From: Trema orientale
Lineage: Eukaryota; Streptophyta; Magnoliopsida; Rosales; Cannabaceae
Length of the DNA stretch: 64,000 bases
Assembly (NCBI GenBank): GCA_002914845.1
Contig: JXTC01000080.1
Span: forward strand, 506,474-570,473
Direction: 5' to 3'
Below, piece by piece: positions 24,901-33,817 of the stretch. The translations under genes and the position numbers were made by a program. The notes beneath the pieces are model-generated. The model did no database searches. It was not told the origin of the DNA and was given only the letters and a program-made list of their open reading frames with translations. The stretch's first letter is position 1; each line of letters opens with the position of its first letter.

Positions 24901-25956
24901 ACAGACATGTGCCATTTCCCATATGAACCTGATCTATCCTAGTATAGTCCATTTTGCTCATCAAGTTACTGACATCAGGGGTAAGGTGATTTATTGCACC
25001 AGAATCAGGATACCAGTTGGTGTCACATACTGAAGAAGAACCTGAGAGCATGGCTGCCATGTAAGCTTGATGAGAAGCATTAGAATTAAAACCTTGCTGT
25101 AAGCCACGAAAATTTTCATCAAACCGATGCCAACACTGTAACACCACATGACCAAGTTTACCACAAAGCTGGCATTGTGGCCGATTTGAGTTCCATGACG
25201 ATCTACCACCTCGATTGTGACCACATCCACTAGAATTATGTCCTCCACCCTTGTTAGAGAAGAACTGATTCGAGCCTCTACCTGAGCCAAATGGATTGTA
25301 CTAAGATTGCTGATTGTACTGATTGAAGGAGTTCTAATTTGGATAGCCACCATAGTTATTATTACCACCACGATTCTGCTTCTTGTTGTGTGAATGAGTA
25401 GCTAGATTAGCTTGATTCTGAGATGATGAGTTAAGCTCCTTGTCATGCTTCTCAATTCGAGTTTCTTGAGCTAACAAAAGAGACTACATCTCTTCTACAG
25501 AGTAAGCTTCAGTTCGAGAACTCACAGATACAACAAATGTATCATACTTCTCAGGAAGACCATTAAAGATTGCCTCTATATGATCATTAGCAGAAACCAC
25601 ATGACCAATTGAGGCTAACCTGTCCACACAGTTCTTAATTTTTAAAAGATACTCATTCAAAGAGAGCGAACCTTTAGTCGTGTTTTAAAGCCGAGTCTTG
25701 AGCTGAGAAATCTTGGCTCGAGTTTGAGCAGCGAAATGCTGCTCTAAAGTTCTCCAAATTTAACGAGCCGATTCACACCCAACCATCTGAGTGAGAACAT
25801 TCTCTATCATTGAAGAGAGTAACCACGAGACTAGTAGTTAATCTTGTTGTTCCCAGAGCTCAAACGCAGGATTAACTCTGCCATTGGTTCAATCTGGTTC
25901 TGAGAGAAAACGATCAGGTTTGGCCTTCGAACCATCAAGAAAGTGTAGGAGATTAT
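21967..25956 (-). pseudogene. Degenerate copia gag-pol (zinc knuckle, protease, integrase, RT, RNase H)
   Basis: In minus-strand order: a gag CCHC zinc knuckle (CQLCGKLGH..C, near 25120-25180); protease DSGA in WYPDSGA (near 25000); the integrase core beginning LVHSDLWGPSP (near 24330) and continuing through IAERKHRHI; RT with KWVFKVKENPDG and the catalytic YVDDIL (near 22805-22825); RNase H with CDADW and [12 protein letters not shown] (near 22200). In-frame stops sit at 24596-24598, 24261-24263, 23958-23960 and 23015-23017. The reading frame changes between 24443 and 24596, between 23851 and 23958, and near 22175. The frame cannot make a full polyprotein. Confidence 0.93.
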
Positions 25957-27083
25957 TGCTGGAAATTTCGAAAAAAAAAACAAATTTCCGAAAAAACGAT
26001 TTTACCGAAAACGATTTCCGCAGTTTTGTAAACATATCAAGAACACAGCGGAATTGGTATTTTAAAATTTTTTTGAAATTTTACAAAACAAAATAAACAG
26101 TATCGTTGATCTAACATAAATCAATTCATGGATCTTAGTTTAGATAAAACTTGGAAGCGCTTCACAACCATTGAGCCTTCTCGTCTATTCTCTGGAGCCC
26201 GTTGAATGATCCGGTGTGTGGACACCTTTTTGATTCCCAATAAGAGATGAGCGGACGATCCGGAAGACGCTCTTCCTTCTCCTTGATTGCACGTCTACGG
26301 CCATGGGTATTTCTCCTTCGGCAGCCATGAACGAGCTCGGGTTTTCTCCCTCAGTAGCTCGTCACTCTCACTCTCTCTTTTTCTCTCTGTTTCACGCCAA
26401 ACATACTTACTGTGCTTGTAGTAGGCGTGTAGCTCTTGTGTGCAAGCTTATGAGAACTTTTCTCTTAAGTACTAGAGAGATGTAAACCCTAGTGGGCTTA
26501 TTAGGCTCAACTGACCATCCAATTAGTATTGGGCTATGTGTGAGCTNNNNNNNNNNNNNNNNNNNNNNNNNNNNNNNNNNNNNNNNNNNNNNNNNNNNNN
26601 NNNNNNNNNNNNNNNNNNNNNNNNNNNNNNNNNNNNNNNNNNNNNNNNNNNNNNNNNNNNNNNNNNNNNNNNNNNNNNNNNNNNNNNNNNNNNNNNNNNN
26701 NNNNNNNNNNNNNNNNNNNNNNNNNNNNNNNNNNNNNNNNNNNNNNNNNNNNNNNNNNNNNNNNNNNNNNNNNNNNNNNNNNNNNNNNNNNNNNNNNNNN
26801 NNNNNNNNNNNNNNNNNNNNNNNNNNNNNNNNNNNNNNNNNNNNNNNNNNNNNNNNNNNNNNNNNCTCCCACATATGAACACTTCACACGATTAATTCTT
26901 TATTACTCATTATTAGTCATGGAAACTTTTAGACGTTTGCATAATAGAAAACATAAACATTACATGTATATAATTAGGACATAATATAGAATTTATTAAC
27001 AATAAATAGATAACACTTAAATCCAATAAACATTATTTAAAATGCCAAACAAAGAAACTGCTTTCTAGGGCATATTCTCAATA
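25957..27083 (-). mobile_element. Nested insertion inside the copia gag, probably a solo LTR or gapped LTR element
   Basis: A 5-bp ATTAT duplication (25952-25956 and 27084-27088) brackets 1127 bp that interrupts gag. The insert begins TG on the plus strand and ends TA, near the TG..CA expected of LTRs. With the insert and one duplicate removed, the gag frame on the two sides is continuous. 319 of the 1127 bases are assembly gap, so an internal region could be hidden or collapsed. Confidence 0.8.
26547..26865. other. Assembly gap (319 N)
   Basis: Run of N within the nested insertion. Open frames spanning it are artefacts. Confidence 1.
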
Positions 27084-27088
27084 ATTAT

Positions 27089-27227
27089 GACCACGAACTG
27101 CTGCTATGATATGCTACTTCTAAAGAAGATGATGTTCACTATCAAGCTTGACCGAAACAAAGTGATTGAAGACTATTGGAACTGATTGTGCTCTGGAAGC
27201 CATTGAAGCCGCCATTGAAGTCACCAT
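27089..27227 (-). pseudogene. N-terminal gag fragment of the copia element
   Basis: From an ATG at 27225-27227 the minus strand encodes a gag start with a FNHFVSVKLD segment typical of copia gag N termini, then an in-frame stop, and runs into the nested insertion border at 27084-27088. Confidence 0.75.
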
Positions 27228-27241
27228 TAAAGCTTATCCAA

Positions 27242-27254
27242 GCTTTGATACCAT
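27242..27254 (-). other. Primer-binding site (initiator tRNA-Met) of the copia element
   Basis: The minus strand reads TGGTATCAAAGC a few bases from the inner edge of the 5' LTR. It is one change from the canonical TGGTATCAGAGC used by plant copia elements. Confidence 0.85.
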
Positions 27255-27256
27255 AT

Positions 27257-27473
27257 TAGAAAATGAAAGATGTTTCTAGAAAGATTTTACTATTCCTTGT
27301 TATCTTCTTTGAACTCATTACAGGACTTTTAATACTAGTCCAGAAGTCTAGACTCTGTTACAACAGAGTGAAAAACAGTTACAATAAACTCTAAACTAAT
27401 GACTATAGTACACGTGGCTTCACTTATTACTAACAAACCTAACCATCTTATTAACAAATTACATTCCTTAACA
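27257..27473 (-). repeat. 5' LTR of the copia element
   Basis: 217 bp, matching 21644-21860 with about 13 substitutions and no indels by eye. Confidence 0.9.
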
Positions 27474-27782
27474 ATGATGGAGTTGTTATGTTTCTGAGAC
27501 CAATAATTTCAAGTAGTAAATATTATTCCTGAAAGAGTTGAAGGTATGCCTCTATTTAAAAAGTTGAACATAATTCAATCAATGTTTAAGGAACATAAAG
27601 TGATTTACAGAGATATTGATCTTGTTACTGGTGGCTGACTCCAAGTAACTTCTTGGATGACCGAATCCCCCAAAAAGTAACTTAGTGATTGGAAAAATAA
27701 AAACGTTGGACTTTTTTGATTGTCCAATTTTTCTGTCGTATAACTTAAACTGCCCTTGATTTATAGGGATGAATATATATAT

Positions 27783-28018
27783 GGGCACCAATCCTGTAGG
27801 TATTTTTTTTTAACCTATGCATAGGTATCAATTTGGCCAAAAAAACTTTTTGCACATTTTTTATATTAAAAAGTAAGAGAGAGGAATGACATTAATGATA
27901 CACGTCTTTTCATGCACATCATTATAGTCGTTGGATCACCATTAGATGATGATCCAACGGCTGAAAAAAAAATACCTACACATAGGTAAAAAAAAAAATA
28001 CCTACTAGATTGGCAACC
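27783..28018. mobile_element. MITE inserted at (TA)n, copy 1 (236 bp)
   Basis: Termini GGGCACCAATCC and GGATT-like GATTGGCAACC are inverted repeats, and both flanks are TA repeats. The subterminal AGGTATTTTTTT occurs in both orientations. An internal palindrome pairs CGTTGGATCA with TGATCCAACG. A second copy lies at 58645-58894. Non-coding. Confidence 0.78.
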
Positions 28019-28076
28019 TATATATATATCCATATCATGTTTGGAGCCGCTTTATTAATCCCGTGGCTCTATGTAA

Positions 28077-28791
28077 TGAGAATTATTAAAAAAATACATT
28101 GAGCTTTGTGTGTTCTACAATTTAAACCATAATGTTTAAACTCTATAAAATAATACCTTAAATTTAAGAATTTGTGAAAATCAATATTTTTGACCATATT
28201 TAGTAACAAAAGGACAAAATAATGGGGCCGTTTGGTTCGCCCATTCTATTCCATTGGAATGGAAAATCCATTTGAATGGGTGTTTGTTTCAACAACTCAA
28301 AATTTTCCATTCAAATGGTCTTTTGGAATGAGTGTTTGTTTCAACAATTTAGTTTTTCCATTCAAATGGTTCATCAGTCACATCAACTATTTGAATGGAT
28401 TTTTGTGTCTTGGATGAGAATGGAGGGTAAGAGGTGTTTTTGAATGGTCCATTCCAATACTCCCATTCTAATTATAACCCATTCCACTATTTTTTCCATT
28501 CAAATGTCTTCCATTCCAATTATAACTCATTCCACAATTTCCATTCAAATACACACATTCAAATAGGCGAAACAAACGGGGCCAATGTTCTTTATTAAAA
28601 CTGGTTTAGTCTTTATTATTCTCCTTAATTTTGATGATACTATTATTTTTTGCTTGTTAAAGTGATTCAAAAAGTCAATTAAAAATATCAATTTTCAAAA
28701 AGTTTTAATCTTATAATATATATTTTGCACAGTCTAAGATTTAAATTTCAAAATATCCAAATCTCCGGATATTTTTATACAATTCACCCTA
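28077..28791. mobile_element. MULE-type inverted-repeat MITE, interrupted by another MITE
   Basis: The left arm (28077-28223) and right arm (28584-28791) match the uninterrupted element at 38602-38955: AAAAAAATAC.TTGA at the left, and TTAAAACT..TTATTATTC..CTTAATTTT to the right of the insertion. Between them sits the element at 28224-28583. The target duplication is decayed. Confidence 0.65.
28224..28583. mobile_element. PIF/Harbinger-like MITE (360 bp) nested in a MULE MITE
   Basis: Termini GGGGCCGTTTGGTTCGCC and GGCGAAACAAACGGGGCC are near-perfect inverted repeats. A 3-bp AAT flanks both sides. The interior is full of CCATTCAAATG/CATTTGAATGG motifs. The interrupted sequence matches the intact paralogue at 38602-38955. 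The open frame at 28232 is just this repeat. Confidence 0.8.
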
Positions 28792-29492
28792 ATGTCGAAG
28801 GATGATCATCCTTGATTTTGGTACGTGGGCAGGTCCAGCAGTGCCTGTAATTTGGGCCTAACAAAATATATAGCCTTCATTCGGTTCAAGAGATTTGCCT
28901 TGTTTATGAGAAATGGCCCATTTGGCCCGAACTCTATACGACATTTGGGATGTTTTTGTTAGCAATTTGGCAGGTGCGGAGCTTGTTTTTATTTTAATTG
29001 ATACTCTACTTGTTTTTTTAATCATTTTTCTTTCTTCTGGAACTCAATATTCCCGTGTTATTGTACGGAATTTTGAAATCATTGATCTCATTTCAGAAAA
29101 AATCAAAAAGTTCTTATGGAATATTAGTTAAGTGTTCATTTCTAACATTTTTTTTAAAAAAAATAAATAAATTGAATAATGCCTGGATGGTTTTTACTTT
29201 CCAGAATCATTATCTTTTGCCTTCTAGCCAGTAAAATGGCCCAAAGAAGAAAACAAAGATTGTTTAGTTATTAAAAGCTTCAAGCGGCGAGTCCAGGCCA
29301 GGCTACTACTGATTTACGTGTAAAGCTACCCTCTTAAAACACTTCCAATTGCGAGAATACTAAATCACAGTCGTTCATTAGGCGAGTAAGACAGACCCAA
29401 ATAAAATTCACAGTCACAAATGGTCGAGATCAACAGTATTAAGACACACATAATTTAGATCAACTGTTACGACATTTACAATTTATCCTTAT
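28792..29492. other. Spacer
   Basis: No gene or element recognised. Confidence 0.4.
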
Positions 29493-29584
29493 TAATTACC
29501 TTATGTATCCACTTTTTATCCCTACTAATATAGTTGCCTAATTACCTTATGTATCCACTTTTTATCCCTATTAATATAGTTGCC
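29493..29584. repeat. 46-bp tandem duplication
   Basis: Units 29493-29538 and 29539-29584 are identical except for one C/T (CCCTACTAAT versus CCCTATTAAT). Confidence 0.88.
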
Positions 29585-30107
29585 TAAGTTCTGTTAATAT
29601 ATTAGCTCTCTTTTGGATCGTCAATTAACTTAGATTAAGAAAGACTTAAGTCACCCTTTGAAAAAAAAATGGTAAGATGAGCTTTAAACAGGCTTGATTT
29701 GTTTAGGCCTCTCAAAAAATTAGCTGTGTAATATGATGAGGCTTTAATCATTAATCTGTCAACTAAGAAAGAAGTAAATAGTAATATATTACTAATTATC
29801 TATTGAATTAAAACATAATATGTACCAAAGCTGGTCCAAAACTCTGCTCAATAATATACTTACCATCGTTCAGTGAAGTACTACATGTAGAATATTTCTC
29901 AAGGAAGATCAATACTTTTAATACAAAACCCACTTATATATTTCCCCCAAACCTCTAAATACACTAATAATTCCTAATTGTGCCATATAGATATACACAT
30001 GACTACAACAAGAGTACTTACCTATTATGTATAATAAACTTAAGTTCCCAGTAGTATTAAAGGTATAATATATACATGTACAACAACAAAGGCCAAAGTA
30101 GAAAAAT

Positions 30108-30496
30108 TCACTGATAATGTTGTTTCCAAGGAAGGCATTGAACTTTAGAGCAAGATTTAGTCCAACTACTTGTGCATTCTCCCGCAGGGCCATCGCAACA
30201 CTTGCAAACCAGTCCCAAAGTTGCAAAAACATTTGCATATCCTACCAAAAATTAAAATAAATTAATAAAACCCTGATTAATTTCATCAAAATTAACCCCC
30301 CAGAAAAAAAAAAAAAAAATCATCTTAATCTATTTAGAGAGAAAAAATAAATATAAAAATTGGGTTTTTCAGGAGAGTTCTTACTTTGTTGAGCAGCAGA
30401 GGAAAGAAGCCTAGCTTGTACAGCTGCTGATTTTTCCGAAGCAGAAACAACCAGAAGAAGCAAAAAAAGTAGCATAGAAGGCTTTGGAAGACCCAT
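30108..30496 (-). CDS. Small secreted six-cysteine protein (VCKCCDG..CLPW family), two exons
   Basis: Exons 30385-30496 and 30108-30241 (GT/AG) join in frame to give 81 residues. Residues 1 to about 26 are a signal peptide (MGLPKPSMLLFLLLLVVSAS). After a short QARLLSSAAQQ linker, the mature region carries six cysteines in C50-K-C52-C53 ... C60 ... C68 ... C73, ending QCLPWK. I recognise this as a conserved small plant protein of unknown function with the GLVCKCCDG..GEC..SW..SC pattern. The likely location is the secretory pathway or apoplast, with disulfide bonds; whether it is a peptide signal or a membrane-associated protein cannot be told. A different frame at 29918-30238 is a shadow of exon 2. 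TATATAA lies near 30680 on this strand. Confidence 0.82.
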
Positions 30497-31315
30497 CAAT
30501 CTTTTTCCTTCTTTCTCTTCTTCTTCAATGAATTTTAAGGAGAAGGATTATGGACAGAGCTATGATTAGCTGAACAAGATACAAATAAGCACAGGTCAAC
30601 GCATCAAGCCCTCAAAAAACCCAAGTGGAGTTTAGATAAAGTCCTTGCCATTGTGTAAATGCGCTCACTATTAGTTTATTATATAAGAATTGCATCATTT
30701 GACACACACATAGCTTTGTTCATCTAGAAGAAAGGGTGGCTTTTTTTTTTTGTTAATTTTTTTATTGGCTTCTCGAATTTGGCCATGAGATTCTCGGATT
30801 CTAGAAAAAGAGGTAAAATAGACAAAATGAGAGTGAGAGGTGCGACACGTTTTCCACTTCTTTACGTCTCTGGTCTGGTGGGATGTAAATTGAATGGAAG
30901 CTTCCCATCTTGTTTCGATGGGCTAATGGACCCTACTACTACTACACATACACTCATATTCACAAACAAACAAAACGTTTTTGCGTGGAAAATTTTGGCC
31001 TCTTTCTAATATTTGATTAAATATTTGCTAATTTCTGAGGTTTCACACTACTCAAGTTGGAATTCTTCTGTTTGGAGTGTTCTTGTGCTAATTTTCGGGT
31101 TTTGGACCATGGTGGAGTAATTTGGCCCAAAATAGATGTTTTATGACACATTTTAGGATGATTTTATTTAGAATTACTCGTAATAATTACGCTTTATTAT
31201 GACCAGTAGGCTGTAGTAAGTTATAAATTAAATGATTATTAGTCATATTAATAATGGCCAGTTCTAATAAATCATCTTGAAGAAGTAAAAATATTGAGTG
31301 AGCCGAAAAAATCTC
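30497..31315. promoter_or_regulatory. Upstream region of the Cys-rich protein gene
   Basis: Contains a TATATAA-like site near 30680 on the minus strand, about 185 bp upstream of the ATG, a T-run at 30740-30750 and AT-rich spacer. No other gene seen. Confidence 0.3.
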
Positions 31316-31318
31316 TTA

Positions 31319-31717
31319 GGCTCTGTTTGGTAAGAGGAAAGAAGACTAGGAAGGATGGAGAATCTGAAGGAGGAAGAAGAGAATAATAACCCCTTTAATT
31401 GTTTGGTAGAAAGGATGTAGAGTAGGAAGGATGGAGAGTATTTATTTGTAAGATTACTATATTATATATTTTATCTTTTTAAAATTAATTGACTTGATGG
31501 ATAAATTTGTCAATTCATATTTTTTCTTTTTAGTTTTCTCCAATCCTTCCAATTTGGGAGGATGAATTTTTGTGGATTTGGAGGGAGACTCTCTCCCTCC
31601 ACTTCTCTTCTCCCTTCTTCTCTCCTTCCTACCAAACACAAGATTGGAGCTCTCCTTTCATCCCTCTCCCTCCACCCCTCTCCATCCCTCTAAAAATCCC
31701 CTATACCAAACATAGCC
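31319..31717. mobile_element. PIF/Harbinger (Tourist-like) MITE, 399 bp
   Basis: Termini GGCTCTGTTTGGTA and TACCAAACATAGCC are inverted repeats. TTA is duplicated at 31316-31318 and 31718-31720, the preferred PIF/Harbinger target. GGA/TCC-rich subterminal repeats make long open frames on both strands that are not genes. Confidence 0.88.
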
Positions 31718-31861
31718 TTAGTCTCGTCTTTTTTTTATCCTTCATGCTCTCATTTTATGAGCCTTAAAGAAGAAAAAGAGTAGAAGTATTTATTCCTTTA
31801 GCAAAATTTTGGGAACATAATTGGAAGCTACAAGTGAATGTAGCTTTAGCAATAAAAGGAA

Positions 31862-32190
31862 GGGTTTATTTTATATTTACCCATTGATTTATGTAAAATG
31901 TCTTAATATGCCTCCAAATTATTAAAAGTATCAACTTCGTCCTCAAATCATGAAATTTTTCATTTTATCAAGAAAAACAGACAAAAAAATAGAAAGTATC
32001 AGAATTTTAAATTGTTTGTTAAAAATTCATATAAGTATCAAAGATTGAAATTAATAAATTTACAGGTGCAAAATTTCATTTGTTTGCCTAATAAATGATG
32101 AATTTAAGGGTGCAGCAAAAAATGAAACTTTTAATAATTTAAGAAGTATATTGAAAGTACATAATTTAAGGGGCAAATATAAAATAACCC
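31862..32190. mobile_element. MULE-type MITE with long inverted repeats and 9-bp target duplication
   Basis: The left end GGGTTTATTTTATATTTACCC and the inverted right end GGGTTATTTTATATTTGCCC pair along extended arms. Flanks TAAAAGGAA (31853-31861) and TAAAAAGAA (32191-32199) match at 8 of 9 bases, as expected for Mutator-like insertion. A 35-bp tandem duplication covers the right border (about 32176-32243). Confidence 0.75.
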
Positions 32191-32720
32191 TAAAAAGAAA
32201 TAGTAAGTAAATATAAAATAACCCTAAAAAGAAATAGTAAGTGAATAATAATACTAAACCAACAACCCACTCTACAAAGATTTTAGTATATAAAATGACC
32301 TATGAGTAGAGAAGAATAAAATAAGCATATCCCTACACCAACTAGCTTTGCTCGTAAAAAAAGCATGAAAGTCCATTTGTTAATAATTATAGTTAATTTA
32401 TATATATATATATTTGTTGATGACATCAATAGACACTGAGCGACTTTCCAAGACAAAAGAGAGAATTTCTTTTGGCAGATAAACGTCCCAAACGGAATCT
32501 AACTACTCAATTTCTGAGTGAATTCTTACGAAGTTATTTGCTGTTTGTTATCTTCACATTCAAAGTTTCCAATCATTGAAAAAAGAGAGAAAAAAACAAA
32601 ACAAAACAAAGTAATAACTATTCGATTTCTGAGAATTGTTATTATATAATAAAAATAAATAAAAGTTTTGAAAGCATATATATACATTGTTAATTAATGT
32701 TAAAAACGAACAATATTTAT

Positions 32721-32802
32721 CGTGAGCGGCAGGATTCGAACCTGCGCGGGCAGAGCCCACATGATTTCTAGTCATGCCCGATAACCACTCCGGCACGCCC
32801 AC
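32721..32802 (-). tRNA. tRNA-Ser (AGA)
   Basis: Complete 82-nt cloverleaf with the long variable arm of class II tRNAs. The acceptor GTGGGCG pairs with CGCTCAC. The anticodon loop CTAGAAA carries AGA, and the T arm is GCAGGTTCGAATCCTGC. It lies on the same strand as the tRNA-Ala 83 bp away. Confidence 0.96.
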
Positions 32803-32885
32803 TTTGATGCGTCAATGTACGATGGATAAATTATTTTAAAGAATGTAAAAAAATATAAAATAAACTAAAAAAATAACAAAATGGT

Positions 32886-32958
32886 TGGAGATGCGGGGTA
32901 TCGATCCCCGTACCTCTCGCATGCTAAGCGAGCGCTCTACCATCTGAGCTACATCCCC
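32886..32958 (-). tRNA. tRNA-Ala (AGC)
   Basis: Complete 73-nt cloverleaf. The acceptor GGGGATG pairs with CATCTCC (wobble included), followed by discriminator A. The anticodon is AGC in CTTAGCATG, and the B box is GGGATCGATACCCC. No intron. Forms a small same-strand pair with tRNA-Ser. Confidence 0.97.
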
Positions 32959-33817
32959 TCATGATTAGAAGAATATCAAATTTTATGATAGCACAGATAC
33001 TTGACATTCTTAATGAGCGTATTATCATCATGCTTGAATCCTTCTAGAAGCTATTGTTATAATTTCTACAAAGCTACTAATTTGATGGACTTCGTTTTCA
33101 ATTAAACAATTGTCTTTCAAGTTCTATCTTATTTTATTCTGAAAAAAGAAAAAAAAAAAACAAAAACAAAATGGCAAATCAGGCCTCGAAAGTTTGTAGA
33201 ATTAGTCAATTGGCACATTCATATAGTATTCCTCATTTACATTGTTAGCAACAAGTTCTTTGCTGTCCACAAGGTTTTTAGCATTTCCATCAATCCAAGC
33301 AACTCTATTTTAACGTTTAATTCCTTCTTTTGTACATTTATTTAAGATTTCAGTACTATTAATCCAAACTGATCTATTGTAAAGATAATTGTACTGTAAT
33401 TTTATATAAGATTGAAGAATGTGCTTCCTCTATAACCTCCAAAAACTTAACGAACACCACCTGGAAATGAATCAAACTTTGCAGAAAGGAGTTAAAGGTC
33501 TTCACTTACGAATTGTTTAAGTGAGTTGAAATGAAATTTGCGTTGTTAAATGTACCGAGACAAAACATCCACTGGGGACAAAATTGACACTTCAGTCCAC
33601 CAATAACCAACAAAAATTGCTAAAAAAAAACAACAACAACAAAAATTGCTTTAAAAAAAAACAAACAAACAAACAAATGAACAGACAGCAAACATCATTC
33701 AAATTGAACTCGATTTATAACATCATAGTTTAACCCGAGCCAACACATTATTTATTTAAAAAAAAAAAAAAAAAAAAAGGGCCTTTGCTACATATTAGGA
33801 TTGTATTTGCTCCTCCT
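32959..33817. other. Spacer with simple repeats
   Basis: Contains A-rich, (CAA)n and (CAAA)n tracts at 33618-33675 and a long A run at 33760-33778. It probably includes the 3' UTR of PI31. Confidence 0.4.

Larger units (their letters stand above)
21644..27473 (-). mobile_element. Ty1/copia LTR retrotransposon, decayed, with a nested insertion
   Basis: 5.83 kb, transcribed on the minus strand. Two 217-bp LTRs (21644-21860 and 27257-27473) differ at about 13 sites, so roughly 94% identical by my count. Next to the right (5') LTR is a tRNA-iMet primer-binding site (TGGTATCAAAGC). Next to the left (3') LTR is a polypurine tract (TGAGGGGGC). Flanks ATTAT (21639-21643) and ATGAT (27474-27478) are a probable 5-bp target duplication with one change. 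Domain order gag, protease, integrase, RT, RNase H is the copia order. Several stops and frameshifts make it non-functional. Confidence 0.95.

Noticed and set aside
26407..26895. Several open frames of 117-155 codons
   Set aside because: They are created by translating the N gap.
29918..30238. 106-codon minus-strand frame
   Set aside because: It overlaps exon 2 of the Cys-rich protein gene in another frame; the spliced frame gives a conserved family, this one does not.
31457..31767. Open frames on both strands
   Set aside because: They lie within the purine/pyrimidine-rich Harbinger MITE at 31319-31717 and reflect its repeats.
32560..32802. Open frame of 80 codons on the minus strand
   Set aside because: Its first third is the tRNA-Ser gene read as protein, and the rest is AT-rich spacer.
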